DNA of 64,000 nucleotides from Hirundichthys speculiger (GCA_018398805.1 JAGFBZ010000814.1:1426001-1490000); one strand, 5' to 3'. Shown: positions 13,224 through 34,447, numbered from the stretch's first letter. A program made the numbers and translations. Notes: generated from the letters alone by a model not told the origin.

Positions 13224-14302
13224 GTCATAACTAGGGCTGGGCAACGATTAAAATTTTTATTCATGAATAATCGCATGATTTCCCTGATTAATCACCAAAA
13301 TCACATTGTTTACGCAAAATCAAATAATGAATTCAAAAGTAGGTAACTTTTATTTAAATGTTCTGCTGCCATATGAACTAAAGTGCCATAAAATTGTTGT
13401 GCAAATACCTTTAACATCAGCACTTGTCAGTAACACACATTTAGTGTAAATCTCATCTTAAAAAATGTAAAATAAAATAAATCTTACTGCCATTGCCATG
13501 GGCATTAAGGTCATCCTGTTTTTTATGAAAAAAAAGTCTACCAACAAAATCCTGAGCCACAATCACAACATTAAAACAGACAATTTCTGAGGTAACAGCA
13601 GAAACCTTTAAAGGGGAGTTTCAACTTGGCAGTAGTTAAAAATAACCTTGTTTCTGTCGAATCTGCCGTCTGGGAAAACTTTAAAATGAAAATGTCCATG
13701 TAAGATTTCTGTAACTTTATCACCCTCCATGTCTGTTCTAGCTTTTCCGAATGTTTTTCCGCCAATTATCTTCCGGTTCTGCAGCAGCCAGAAACAGATT
13801 TTTCAAAACAAAAGCATCAGAGGAACATGTGTCAATGCGCCATAAAATAAATGTCAGCATTAATAAATTAAAGGTGGGGTGGGTGTTGTTTTTTTGCAAC
13901 ACTTTTTACAATATTGCCTGAAAACCTTTTCACATTTCCATTGCACCCACTGAAATAAAATGTTTGCAAAAAAAACTAAACATTTTGGTCCAGTCTAGAA
14001 GGTATAATCAGAGAAAAAAGTGATCATCACTATTTTGATTGGCTGCCTAATACGTCCATCAAATATCACCCCTCCCTCCCTCCCTCCCTATGGTTCATGC
14101 AGTCGTGAATCATGTGAAGGCGTGGTTTCGAGGGGTGAGCTGAAGAGGAGGAGGCGGAGCCTTTGGGAGGAGGGAGGGAGTGTATATTTTCAAAATCTCA
14201 CTTGAGTTGGATTGCTGGAACCGTTTTTCAAACAACACCTACTCCACCTTTAATGAGTTAATGCGATAATAACGCGTTATCTTTCCCAGCCCTAGTCATA
14301 AC
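13224..14302. mobile_element. hAT-type DNA transposon, complete copy with 8-bp target duplication
   Basis: The element spans 13232-14294. It starts TAGGGCTGGG and ends CCCAGCCCTA, an inverted pair. It is flanked by a perfect 8-bp direct repeat, GTCATAAC, at 13224-13231 and 14295-14302. An 8-bp duplication with such ends is typical of the hAT superfamily. At about 1.06 kb it is non-autonomous. A short minus-strand open frame (13571-13765) recurs in broken form in the second copy at 17113-18562, so it belongs to the element and not to a host gene. A smaller element is nested in its right half. Confidence 0.85.
13868..14253. mobile_element. MITE nested in the hAT copy, TTAA-flanked
   Basis: The inverted ends are AGGTGGGGTGGGTGTTG on the left and an inverted, slightly diverged copy (AACACCTACTCCACCT) on the right. 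TTAA flanks both sides (13868-13871 and 14250-14253). The second hAT copy at about 18530-18560 passes straight from the left flank to the right flank without this segment, so it serves as an approximate empty site. TTAA could be a piggyBac-like target, or a shorter duplication may be the true one. Confidence 0.7.
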
Positions 14303-16039
14303 CTTCCAATGATCAGATTTTAATTTATCTATTTATTTTATCTGTGGCCATCACAGCAAAGAATTCTTTGGTGCGTCATCTGAGCCATGTGCCAACATTC
14401 ATCAAAAAGGTACTGATATGTAGGTTCAGACTGTCAAATTATTGATTTTCCTGTATATTTGGGAACAACTGCTATAATAAAAGAGGCTTCTGTTTGTCTA
14501 AGACATTTTATATTGTTAGATTTGATCTCTGACTGGCTCAAAATAATGAGAATAATCTGATTAATGAGGGAATAAAAAAAGGAAAAAAAGGCAACATGTT
14601 CCAAAAGCCTTGAGCTGAAACTGAAGACTGGCCAATACTGTCTATTTTAAGAATCTCAGGCAGTGTTCAGTTTTAGACCAACTAGTCAAGTGGAGTTACT
14701 GTTATTATTATAAATAATAATAATAATAATAATAATGTTCTCGTTCCTTAATGAACACTGCAGAACAGGTGGTTATTCCCAGGCATTTGAATCAATTGCT
14801 GTGTTGACATGAATTTCATATTTGCCATCTCATCTACTTAACAACAGAAAATGGTTTGGAAGAAAGTGCTGATGTGAGTCAGCAGGGACTCTGCATTAGC
14901 CAGCTGTGAGGGGCACTGGTGAATGATTGGGTTTTGGCTTGAGCATTATTCCAACTCCCATCATATGCAAGAAAGTTTTCTGACATGGCATCAAAAATAC
15001 CAATGGAGGCCAGATGAATGATAAATTAAAGTGAAACCAGGTGCAGAATTGATCTCCAATTCTCATTAGCCCATTTTAGAAATGTCCTTCTTGGGATATG
15101 TCAAGGGAATTGTTGCCCTGGAATTCACTGTCATTATATTCAATAAAGTTCCAAGTAGGACAAATCCAACAAATGACATAGTTGTCAGTTAAGTACATTC
15201 ATCAAGTACAGACATAGTCAACAAAGACATGCCTCTATAATTTAAGGTGTGACCTTCATCAAGTTTTGGGTAGAGCAGTAATTGCTTTGAGGATTGATTT
15301 ATTCCTTCTCCAAGGCACAGGTAAGCCTAAAGGTTGTGACTTAGACTGTCCACCATTGCAAGGCAGGGACTTTGATGCATGGGCTCCTGCCCATATCAGA
15401 ATGTCCTGAGACAAGGCACAAGTAGGTACAGATGGCAGGTGAGCACCTTGTCTGGCAGTTCTGCCACCATTGGTGTATGAGCGAATTTGTGTGACTGGAA
15501 ACTCCTTCTGATGCAGTGTAGAGCCTATGAAGAACCTGGCTAAGGTTAAAAGATGATTTGCAAATGCTGACCATTTTACCTCTATAAGTATTATTAAGAG
15601 AAAAAAAAGGCAACTACCCCCCCCCCAAAAAAAACAAACGAGCAGACAAACAAAAAAAAACTAAGCTATATTTTTTGCAAATTGTTGGAACAGTAAATCA
15701 CATTTAAATGTAGAGTCATTAAGAATTTGGCACTGTATGGATACAAACCACTCTATAAAACTGCAAAATAATTTATTGGTCTTGGCGCTTGAAATGCTCT
15801 CTGTGTGCTCTTCCAGTTTTATACACTTGTCTACCCCCCCCCCCCCCCTTTTTTTTTTCTTTTAATGAAAACAGCTTCAATTTAGCATTTTTGTTCAAAT
15901 GTCAGTTCACCTGTTGACCATTCTTGGAGCACTGAATTTTATTTTTTATTTTTTATAATGGGATAGGAAACATTAGACACATAATAGAAGACACATTCTG
16001 GATGTGTTTTTTTCTAAAGGTCTAAATATTCACAAAGTA
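14303..16039. other. rph3a: rph3a intron 1, middle part
   Basis: This is intronic sequence with an ATA triplet microsatellite at about 14705-14736, a C-run/A-run junction near 15617-15636 and a C-run/T-run junction near 15834-15859. I see no gene or recognisable mobile element. Confidence 0.5.
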
Positions 16040-19000
16040 CCTAGTTAGGGATGTGGCCCCGTCAGATCACTGCTGGGTTTGTTTTGAGAGTTTGATCTCT
16101 GTAAACATTTGTCATCAGAGGGAAGTCATCAAGAAACGAATGCATTACTGAAAACACCAGTGAAATGTTCAATCAACTGTTTTCATCCACAGAAAGCCTG
16201 TCTTGTAGTTCTGTCAGTAAGTTAGTTGACAACTTTGATTTGAAAATGTTAAATATTATTGACAACAATTGCTCCTGTTATGTCGAAGATTGTCTTTTGC
16301 AAGAAAAGAGCTCCTTGGAGGAATGCTTTCATGGTAAAAAATGGAAAAAGAGAGAGTCGAAAAGCTGAACGCAGATGGCGAAGAACAAAACTCCAGATTC
16401 GTTTTGATATCTATGAAGGAGAGCCTTCACACTTATAATCTACAGCTGAGGAATGCGAGGCAGTCTTTTTTCTCAGACATAATCACTAGAAACAGGAATA
16501 ATGCTCGAGCATTGTTTTCCACAGTTGAGAGGTTAACAGACCCTCCTACATCAATAGCACCTGAACATCATTCCACCAGGAAATGTAATGAATTTGCTTC
16601 CTTCTTTTGTGAGAAAATTCAGAATATTAGACAGGCAGTCAGTACCTTAATACCAGGTTCTAGATCCGTGTTTTGTCCATTTAGAAACCACTTAAACACC
16701 CTGAGACTGTTTAATCCAATCAATGGTAAAAATCTGGAAGACATTCGACACCAACTGAACTCTTCCCACTGTTGTCAGGATGTTTTACCCACAGACTTTT
16801 TCAAAAAGGTTTTAAATGTCATGGCATCAGATCTGCTACAGATTGTCAACATGTCTCTATTATCAGGTGTCTTCTCAAAATCTCTGAAATCAGCTGTTAT
16901 TAAGCCACTCTTAAAAAAAGAAAATCTAGAAAAGACACAAATGAATAACTACAGGTGAATTTCAAATCTTCCCTTTTTAAGTAAAATCCTTGAAAAGGCC
17001 ATGTATCAACAGCTGAATTATTTTCTAACAGTGAACAGCTGCTTTAGCATCTTCCAGTCAGGTTTTAGATCCAATCACAGCACTGAGACTGCTTTAGTCA
17101 AAGTGTTAAATGTAGGGCTGGGCAACAAATAACATTTTTAATCATGATTAATCACATGATTTCCCTGATTAATCACAGATTAATCGCATTGTATACGGAA
17201 AATCAAATAATGAATTCAAAAGTAGTGTTAAGTGCATTTTTATTTAAATGTTCTGCTGCCATCTGAACTAAAGTGCCATAACATTTGTTGTTCAAACATT
17301 GTTAACATCAGTAACACATATTTAGTGTGAATCTCATCTTAAAAAATGTTAAATAAAATAAAGCTTATTGCCACTTCCAGGGTATAAATGTCATCCTGTT
17401 TTTTTTTTAAATGAAAAATAAAAAAATCTACCGACAAAATCCTGAGCCACAATCATAACATTAAAACAGGTAATTTCTGAGGTAACAGCAGAAACCTTTA
17501 ACACGGAGTTCAATTTGGCAGTGGTTACAAATAACCTTATTTCTGTCGAATCCGCCGTCTTTACCTTAAAATAAAAATGTCCATGTGAAAGTTCTGTAAT
17601 TTTATCAAACTGTGTATCATTCATTCTTTCCATTAATCAATTGTCAATCAAAAATTTAAAAAATTAAAAAATGACATTTTATTTTGTTTTTCATTTTTAA
17701 TCTAACACAAAAAAAAAAACAAAAAAATGCTTGTTTTTTTTATATTTCAATTTTAGACTTGGATCAAAAATGAAAAAACAGGCCACGGGACTGAATTTGT
17801 TTTTAATATTTAACTTGTCCGGTTTATGTGACCCGGAATGGCTTTGTGCGGCAGTTCAGGTAGCATGGCAGCGCTGGAATCACATACTATAATATTTGCA
17901 ATATTGTTAAAATCTGAATGAAAACTCAGCTCATATAAAGATAGAACCAAAGCGCTCTCCAGCTCTGCATCTGACATAAGTCTTTTTCTCCTCAGATCCT
18001 GATGAGCACAGAATCTTCTGATGCTCATTTCCAGCATTGCAGGACACCCATCTGCTGTTGAATAAGTCATTGATCAAACTACTGTATTGGCCCAAATATA
18101 GGACAATATTTGAATCTAGAAGTAATATTCTTAAAAATGGGGGTCGTTTTATAATCAAGGAATAGACTTTCTGTTGTCATTACACATCTGTGCCACTAGA
18201 TGGAGCTGTACTGAAGTAACCAGTAAGAGAACAGCAGGACAGTGAACACATGGAGCAGATCTGATGTGAAATGGAGGAATGACGCGATCGTCTTGAACAA
18301 AGGGGTTTAAAAGTTTTGTTTCAGTCCATAATTTTTTTTCAGACAGAATTATTAATATTGTTACCTGAGTTGCTACCCGAACTGTAAAGTACATGGATTT
18401 AACGGCTCTCCATGTCCATTTTAGCTTTTCCGCATGTTTACCTGCCAATTCTCTTCCGGTTCCTCAGCAGCCAGTAACAGACTTTTCAAAACAAAAGCAT
18501 GTGAGCAACATACGTTAACGGACGATAAAATAAATGTCGGCGTTAATAAATAAATGCGTTATCTTATCTTACCTAAAGGACAGGGATTACTTTGTGTTAA
18601 TAGGTAATTTTAAATCTGAGCAGACTAAAATAACGTGTGGGGTTTCTCAAGGTTCAATCCCTGGGCCTCTATATAACATCAACATGCTTCCACTGGCTCA
18701 GATCATTGAAAACAACATTATAAGTTACCATAACTATGCGGATGACACCCAGCTCTACATCTCAATGTCCCCAGGTGACCATGGCCCCATACAAGCTGTG
18801 GGTAAGTGCATGGAACAAATCACAGAATGGATGTGCCAGAATTTTCTCTAGTTAAACAGGGAAAAAACTGAGGTATTCACTTTTGGGCCAAAGGAAGAAT
18901 CTCTAAAAATCAACATGCGGCTCCAGGCACTTCAGTTAAAAACCTCAGACCAGGCCAGAAATCTGGGTGTCATCATCGATTCTGAGCTGAATTTCAAAAA

Positions 19001-19875
19001 ACACATTAAAACAGTTACAAAGTCAGCTTATTACTATCTCAAGACTATTTCTAGGATTAAAGGACTAATGTCCACAACAAGACCTTGAAAAACTTTTTCA
19101 TGCATTTATCTTTAGTAGAGTTGACTACTGTAACAGTATTCTGACTGGTCTGCCTAAAAAGTCCATCAGACAGCTGCAGCTGATCCAGAACGCTGCTGCC
19201 GTAGTCCTCAGTAAGACCAGGAGGGTGGACCATATCAGTCCTGTTCTGAGGTCTTTGCACTGGCTCCCTGTCCCTCAAAGAATAGACTTTAAGATAGTCC
19301 TGTTAACCTATACATAAAGCACTGAATGGTTTAGGCCCAAAGTACATCAGAGACCTTTTAGTCCAGTATGAACCCTCCAGACCACTCAGGTCTTCAGGTG
19401 CAGGTCTGCTCAGTGTCCCCAGAATCAGAACTAAACATGGAGAGTCAGCTTTTAGCTTCTATGCTCTGCAGATCTGGAACAAACTCCCAGAAAAACATCA
19501 GGTCCGCTGACAGTCTAAGTTCTTTTAAATCAAGGTTGAAGACTCACCTGTTCTCTGCTGCCTTTGACCTTGGTGGTCTGATTTGAACAGGGGTTAGAGT
19601 CCCAGGAACCTCTGAGCTCTGTAGAGGTTGGGTTCTGTTTTTATCCCTTTTTATAAATTTTCCTTTAAAATGTATTGATTGTGTTTCATTTTACATATCT
19701 GCACTGTAGCTTTTACTTTAAAATCTTTTTTTTCAATTCTTTATCTTTGTTTTGAACTTTCCTGTTTTTATCAGCTGTCTCTTTTCATTGTATTTGAATA
19801 TCCTGAAGTGGTGTAAAGCACTTTGAATTGCCTTGTAGCCAAAATGTGCTATACAAATAAACTTGCCTTGCCTTG
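16040..19875 (+). mobile_element. degenerate L2/CR1-type LINE, split by a hAT insertion
   Basis: The frame at 16341-16958 and segments after it match the reverse-transcriptase region of fish L2-type LINEs. Recognisable pieces are NARQSFFSDII, KSAVIKPLLKK and FQSGF before the insertion, and ITCGVSQGS, YADDTQLYIS (the YADD catalytic motif), LGVIIDSELNF and LRSLHWLPV after it. The frame is broken by stops, for example the TGA after NNYR at 16956 and the TAG at 18849. The 3' end shows the usual AAAGCACTTTGAATTGCC region, a polyadenylation-like ATAAA and repeated CCTTG at about 19864-19875. The piece between FQSGF and the polymerase motif is missing. The element lies in sense orientation in rph3a intron 1 and is inactive. 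The left edge is approximate. Confidence 0.85.
17113..18562. mobile_element. second hAT copy, 3' end lost, nested in the L2 LINE
   Basis: The segment starts TAGGGCTGGGCAAC and follows the complete hAT copy at 13232-14294 through its AATCATG/AATCACATGATTTCCCTGATTAATC region, up to about 17610. It then carries about 800 bases absent from that copy. The shared right part resumes near 18405, but the CCCAGCCCTA terminus is missing. LINE sequence restarts at about 18565. Part of the extra 800 bases resembles other fish repeats (a GGTCGTTTTATAATC stretch near 18143). Loss of the right terminus together with the missing LINE segment suggests one deletion spanning the junction. Confidence 0.75.
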
Positions 19876-22800
19876 AAGCAAAACCTTTTGTTTTTGGTAG
19901 ATCTCAATGTAAGGGAGACAACTTCTTTCTGTCCCCATTTCCTTTGTGCTCCATAATGATCATGTCAGATCAATCCATCAAAGCACTGCTGTCTTGTTGT
20001 CACTCTGCCTGCTTTAGTCATTTCCTGTCTCCAGGAGCAAGTGCCATAGTCCTAAAAAAAAAGTTAATTGTCTCTATAGCAAGAGACTTTTTTTCCCAGT
20101 TTTTTTTTACAAGCATACATGGCACAGGGAGGAGTCACCCACATACAATTAAAGTCATATAACAAAAGGAATCAATAAAAATGCCTGATAGGACTCAAAA
20201 ATCACACATGCTGAGTATTCATTTCAAATGTCTTAGATACTTAAGTGGAAAATGTGTAGTGTGCGCTTTAAGAATTGTATTTACATGCAACCCTAAAGAT
20301 ACAAGATGCAGATATGTATTGACTCTTCCCTTTTTGCCTAGGTTTCTAAATTGGTCTTCACCATCTCCATGTGAAATCCTGTGCAAACAGAGATCCCGCT
20401 GTGTGTATGACATACGAAGAACAGGCAGAAGACTATCATGAGTTGATGCTCTCCCTCTGGTGTATCCTGTTGTCATCTGACACATGATCTGTTACTTGTA
20501 CACTCTGTAATGTCTGTTAAGGGTTGACTGCATCACTTTCCAAATCTGAAAGCATCATCACAGTGCCTTAATAACATTTTGAGAAAAAATAATAAAATTA
20601 AAAACCACAGGAAAATCTGTGTTGCTCCCCAGAGAAGAATCCATTGACTCATCTTTCACAGGAAGAAAACACATACAAGATGACTGTTAGTCAGAAATGA
20701 CGCAGATTTGTTGCATTTATGATTCCCATTGGCACAATCTGAGGGTCACAGTGATGTCAAGTCTCTAGAATAACAAGGCTGAATATGACATTTTAAACAA
20801 GACACTCAATTTTAATTGGTTCCAGCTAACGTAGATAAAAGTTGTATCTCTCAAAATATAAAGCATTAGACCCTATAGTGACAGCTCTTTGTGAGACAAG
20901 TCTGTGTGTGAACTCTCAGACTATCTGCTGAGTGCTAATTGGACTTTTACCCAAGTAAAAATTCCACTTCTTTGATGCAGAAACATCTATCTCCACTAAA
21001 GAGCTGAGGCTAGTCTCTGTCCGGCTCTGAATACCGCCTCCCACCTGTCTCTCTCCACTCTCCTTCTCTCCTGGACAATAACATTACACAAAAGTGGGAT
21101 AATTCATTTTGGCAAGCGAAGGAGGGCCACACTTGAGAGCCCCAATGTATATAGAGTACTGTACAGTCAGAGTAATGTGTGATCTATCAGATTGCTGCTG
21201 ACAAAGTGGGAAGCCACTTCTCCCAGATGACTGTGTTGTTACTGTTGGCTGGATGCAGCGGCAGCATTGGAGGGAAAGGCCTCCCACCACAGTGTCTATT
21301 GATAGCACAGAAAATTTGTTGTTCACCTGTGAATCCCCCAGGCAGACAGACAACAGATTAGAAATCAAAAGGTATGCTGGCTGACGTTACGCAGCACAAT
21401 ATAGGCAGCTTAAGGAGGGAGACAGTGGCGCAACCCCTCCTTTTTTGCTCCCTCCTTCGCTTTCCTCATGGTTTGATACTGAATGATTTTAATTCCCTGA
21501 AAATCTGAGGACAAGTAAAAGGTATCTATTTCTTTCTTTCCAACATTCCTGTCATTTTCTCCCCTGCTTTTGTAAATACAGTACAAACACTCTCCTCATC
21601 CTGCGTCATCACAGTTCCTGATGTTTGAAGCTCAAAGGAGGCTTTCAGTTCCTCATGTTGCCCCTGTTTGGAATCTGCAGGTTTTCTTTCAGTACTGCTT
21701 CAGGACATATGGCAGCTGCAGCATCCATCAGTGTATAGTCTAGCCGCGTTCCATAATTTCTGTTGATGTCTTTGTATCATCCTCACCACTTAACTTTGAG
21801 ACTGAGTTACAGCGCTGGCGTATCAAATGTGGAGAGCACTCACTGTTTTCTAGTGCTATCATTAGCAGTCGACTCAGCCTGTTCTTGCACCATATACTCC
21901 AAAGACTGCGGCATCATATCTTCCACCACTGACTTTTAATTCTCTGATGACACTACTGTCCTTATAGACCGCTTCTCAGCAAATGTGACGCTCCGCCTCC
22001 TTGTCTGTAAACAGTCTGTTGCCAATTTCATGACACAGAGTGGCTGCCAAGAGATCCTATTAATGTCAGCCTCCTCCACTGCTAAAACTCACACTTGCTT
22101 CCCCATGAACTCCTGGAAAAATAGTAAGCGTTGTTGAGAGGTGTAACAGAGAATGTTAATTCATTGTCACTGTGTCATAGTATAATTTAACCTCTTCTGC
22201 TGTGACTGTTTCTTTCATAAGTGTAGACTAATGAGCGGTTCAATTAATTGACCATGCTTAACTTTATCTCCACGGCCCTTACTGAGGGTGCGAGTAAATT
22301 CAAATGACCCAAATCCACAGGGGTGGACACTCACTTTGTTCAAACTGTGTTCCATTTGCTTTATGTCCCTGTGAACATGTTTATGTCAGCAGGTTTTGGG
22401 CTTGTTTGAAGTTTAAAGATCTTTTTTATGTTGTGTCTTTGCAACATTTTTGGTGCCCATTTATTGCTCAAATATGTTAGTGGTTGGAATTTCTTCAAGC
22501 AGGCTTGGCAAGATGAGATAGCACTGATTTAAGCTGTAAATTTGGCTCCAGGAATTGTGTTTATGCTTCCAATGAAAGTTGTGATATCTTTCAGACTTGG
22601 TATGCAAATATACAGACACAAGCAGAAAAAATAGTCTAAATTCAGTTTCTGGAAATAACACTTGATTTTTGTTGTTTCAAGCAGCTGTCCGGCTCATGTT
22701 GGTCCATTGTGTGGTCATCATAATATTTGAGCTAGATGTAAAAGTTATTTTTGATGAGAAAGCAGCTTGAGATCAAACGTAAGCCAGTGCTGCATTGATA

Positions 22801-22944
22801 CGAGATGAGAGTGAGGACCTGAGACACATTATTCAAGCTTCAAATACAGAATTGGCATCTTTTTATGACTTCACGTAAAGCTTTCCTGATTGCCTCTGCT
22901 GAATGCAGTGCTCATAGCTGTCTCCCATCTTTCTTTTTGTCCAG
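19876..22944. other. rph3a: rph3a intron 1, right part
   Basis: This intronic sequence has no recognisable transposon and no exon. Short open frames at 20181-20441 and 21179-21361 overlap frames on the other strand and resemble no family. Neuronal enhancers or extra untranslated exons could be here, but nothing visible marks them. Confidence 0.45.
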
Positions 22945-22966
22945 CTAGAGACTGCAATAGTGCAGC

Positions 22967-30403
<7,437 letters not shown>

Positions 30404-32390
30404 CCATACAGCATGGGCTTACACCTATCCTTCCCGATCTGTTTTCAATCATATGTTGATGCACTTTTATCCATGAAGTTGTTTTTTATTTATTGTACCT
30501 GACCATTGCACTGGCGCTGCTCATTTTTATCCTTCCATCATTTCATCAAAGCAATTTCTCTGCCTGTGCTGATGCTGAATCTGCCTTGGGTCCAAATCAC
30601 AAAGTAAATTAATTCATTGATGTAATCAAATCAAAACATCAAACGGCTACACAAAGGCCTTCATGCCAGTCAGTGATGTTATATAATGCACCTAACTTGA
30701 CGCATTCTTCGCTTAAGGAGATGAAGTTTGAATCTCACTGGCACAGAAGAAGAAAAGCAATATGTTATGGCATGCAAGGTTAGAACCATCATTCAAGCTC
30801 ATAAAAGCCTTCACTGGGCTCCCATCCAAAATTCATTAGACTGTCAAAGTGTTATTTTGACTTTTTCATGATGCTGTATTTAATATGTAAAACTGTATGA
30901 GCATGCCAGGCTACACACACACACACACACACACCTACACACACAAGAAAATACACAGCTGCACCTTAAATTATTTCAGCTGTATAAACGTAATGTATAT
31001 TTCCATGAAGAAATGTTTACATACTGATACATTGCTCAGGTTAGGGTAGACATCTGACACTACAGATGATTCATAAATGAGTGGATCTTAAGCTTAATGA
31101 ATCTTTAATATATTGCCGTTAATTTGTGATTTAAAAATATTATAGCACACTTATATAGTTTAAAAGAAATTTTTATGTAATGTTACTCAAACAGTGAATT
31201 TTAAGTTTGTGGAAAGTATTATCTCTGTGTGTGTAGAGAAAGTTCAAAGTGAACAATGATGTTGATTTCTCATTTGATTACTTAGTTGCGGTGAGATCTG
31301 TCATGGAGTCGAAAAGGATCTGGTCCTGCTTTGTCTCTCCCTTCGAAGCTCGCGGTTCACTCTGGCACCTCAGAGGTTTTCTATTGCAGTGTTTACAGTG
31401 AATGCACAAGGTTAGGTTTTCGTGCAGGCATCCCTAAATAATTTGCTGCGTTCAATGAGAAGAGATGGTGGAGCAGGTTATGTCAAAAGTATGTGCAGCT
31501 TTACGTGCATGCACTGTGCTTGTGACTCTCATGTGCCTGGGGCAACCACGGCCCGCTTTTACCCCAACATACCCTTTGCACACAGCGGGGGCCCTTTTCC
31601 CTAAGCCACACCCTGACTATCCAAGGCTTCAGTGCGTGTTTTATCGCTACTCACAGCAAACCAAGGAAAGCACACCTCACAAAGTGGAATGACCTCAATT
31701 TATACAGCCGTCTGCAAGTTGTTCCAACATTAACGCAAAGACAAAAACGAAAAAATCCTATGCATGAAATGTCTTGTGGGTCAAGATATATATACTTTGT
31801 AAAAAAGAAAAACACATGCTATTGTAATTCTATTAATGTTTACACTACTTCCCCATAACATTCCTATTGATACTTTATATTCTGTTCAAGAGGCCATCCT
31901 CTGCATGACTATGATGACTGTGGTATAATCTAAATAAACTGGTTCGTTAGCATCCACAAGACTGACTAATATTCAGCGAAACACATCAGTATTAGGACCT
32001 GTCTAACTCTTAGTAGCAGAGTGATCTGTTTGACTGATAGGACGTGTTTGGGCACATTTAAATCTTTCCAGTATCTTGTCTCCTCTGTAAGGCCACCATG
32101 CCCCCATGTGGCAGTACTTCACACATCCACCAGTTCTATGCTGTGCTACATCAGCTACATGACATCAAGATCATTGACCGCTGTTCAAAAACAGGCTTCT
32201 CTCTGAGCTCTGAGCTAAACTTCTAGCTGTCTTCTACTTGATTCTGCCAGTTCAGTGAAATGTTAATCTCTGTATTTGTACATAGATAGTGCATGCAGTT
32301 GAAATATGTATGTTTGCAAAGAACTTTGCATGTAAAAATTTTGCAGAGAGTTTACATGGACCAATAAAACCTAACAAAAAAAAAAGACTT
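30404..32390 (+). other. rph3a: rph3a 3' untranslated region and candidate poly(A) signal
   Basis: No coding sequence follows the TAA at 30401-30403. An AATAAA at 32363-32368, followed by a short A-run, is a good candidate for the 3' end, giving a 3' UTR of about 2 kb. Another AATAAA near 31932 could be used instead. A CA microsatellite lies at 30912-30945. Confidence 0.5.
30912..30945. repeat. CA microsatellite
   Basis: A CA dinucleotide run with one CT interruption in the probable rph3a 3' UTR. Confidence 0.9.
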
Positions 32391-33373
32391 CTTGCGTGTA
32401 AATACTTAAAACAAACAAACAAAATAAATAAACCAAAAATGATTCATAGATAAAGGTGTCAAACTATAAGTGATGATTGTCATAGAAGAAGAAATCAGAG
32501 GAAGTGGGCAAATAGCACTCGACTGCAAAATCTTTTTTTCATGGTTCCCTTTTATGATAGTTCTTTTTGTATATTTGTGGATGATGCATATTTATTTCTG
32601 CTTATCTGAGCTGTGTAGCCAGGACACTTATGAAAAATTAATTTTAAGTAAGATTTTGAGGTTCTTGTGCTTTATTTGAATAGTATATCTTATTGTATAC
32701 TTTGTGCTAAAACCCCGCACTAAGGAGGTAAACATTATATAGATTAATTGATAGCCACTGTTCATGTAGTCTCTGCTTCACAAGTATAATGCTGGCTAAA
32801 CAAGTGCTTCAATTAAGTTTTTTTGTTTTTACTTTTTTTTTTTTTTTTAATGGACTTTTAATAATACTTTTTTCACATGATCATGCAATGAAATGTACCA
32901 AACTAGTAAAGTGCCTTTGTGTGATTCCTTATCATCCTCTGCAAACTTGCATTTATGCTATGAAGCTACTGGTAGTCTCCAACTAACCAAAAGATCTGAA
33001 AATGCATTGTGGAAGCTTTGAAAGGTTATTGATAAGATATTATGGCTCCCAATAAACAGTTGGACCCAACTAATTAAACTAGGTTGTAGCCTACTGTTGC
33101 ATTATTATTATTATTACTGTATTATGGGATCCTAGTTTAGGAAAATGATTGCAGTCCTATAGAAGAAGGCTACACGTAATTTAGTATCAAATTTCCTCAC
33201 GTCCACAGACCAATAAGAACAGTTTTTAGTTCCAAGTTTTCTTCAAAGGCAGTGATTACGTCAGAGACAAACGCATGTAAAGCCGGTGTGAAACTGCACA
33301 GGTCTCCCAATGAATGTGGAAGAATTGCTTCGTCTGATTTTAAACGGGACTGATTGTGCACCAATTCACTGAA
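32391..33373. other. rph3a-pla2g3 intergenic region
   Basis: This is AT-rich DNA with a poly(T) tract near 32834-32849 and a short ATT repeat near 33102-33116. I see no gene. The right end should hold the pla2g3 promoter and 5' UTR, but no TATA box or other clear motif was found. Confidence 0.45.
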
Positions 33374-34447
33374 ATGAAAAGAGGATATCTACTTCAAACC
33401 GCTTTCGCCTTGTCGTTGCTTATCTTGTCAAATACTCAAGATGTGACTGGACGAAGTTTTTCCTGCATGAGATCTAGTGCTGCTGACGGACACACGCGCG
33501 TCACGTTCCTGCACGAAGCCACCGACGGTGCGCTTTCCTTGTATCTTACGACCTGGTCCCCCGATGCGCAACTGGTAACATGCGAAATAAATGCAAATCC
33601 GAAAGTCGCGGAAAGATTTCGCAATCTCTGCAATAGAAGCAAAACCTGGAGTCAAGAAATCCCCACGAGGATTGATATCAATAGGGTGTTGGCACCGGAT
33701 GCTCCGTGCGCGCTTGTCCTTTCCAGGACTCCAGAGTTTTCCCGGAGCGCAGGAACACGCAGGGCAGAGGGGAGAGCGCGGAGGAGGCGCTCCTGGACAT
33801 TACCTGGCACACTGTGGTGCGGGAGTGGGAGCAAAGCGGATGGATACGAACAATTAGGTGAGGTTGTTGGATTCTAATTGTGTAATATTGGGGGGGCATT
33901 TTCTAGCGTTTGGGGAAGGTTTCAATTCAAGTTCAACTAGAAAAACTTATACATATTCAAAATTTTGCTGTTTATTATGGTAATTTAAGGGGAAAAAATG
34001 CATGGAAAAAAACTCAGAATTTCTGAGTGTATAAATTGGACAGGTAATCTGCCAATTACCAATTTTGAAGAACAAAGTTAAAAATGTGATATTCTAAATT
34101 TCTAAATTCTCAAATCAGCAAAATAATTAAATAAACTTAGAAACTGTGACTTTATAGACTTATAGACTTTATAGACCCAAATACTGTATATGAAGGTTAA
34201 CCTTGTAGTTATGGGGCCCCTAGTGGTTTGGGAAGCCTATGCATTTACACAAACTTCTGATGTGGCTTTTTGGGGGTGTGTAGGAGCAGTTGGGGAAAAG
34301 GATAGAACTATGTCACTTAAGTGGTATGTGTAGCCTTCAGCCATGAGTGGTCTGAAAGAATGTAAGATTATTGCCTCAATATTCTTGGATCTTAACAAAA
34401 TCACCTCACAAGGAGTTTGTATTCATATTTAGACTGGTTTTACAACA

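Noticed and set aside
13571..13765. Small minus-strand gene
   Set aside because: The same sequence, broken, recurs in the second hAT copy, so it is part of the transposon.
33356..33373. Upstream extension of pla2g3 by six codons
   Set aside because: The first codon at 33356 is GTG. The first ATG is at 33374 and begins a good signal peptide.
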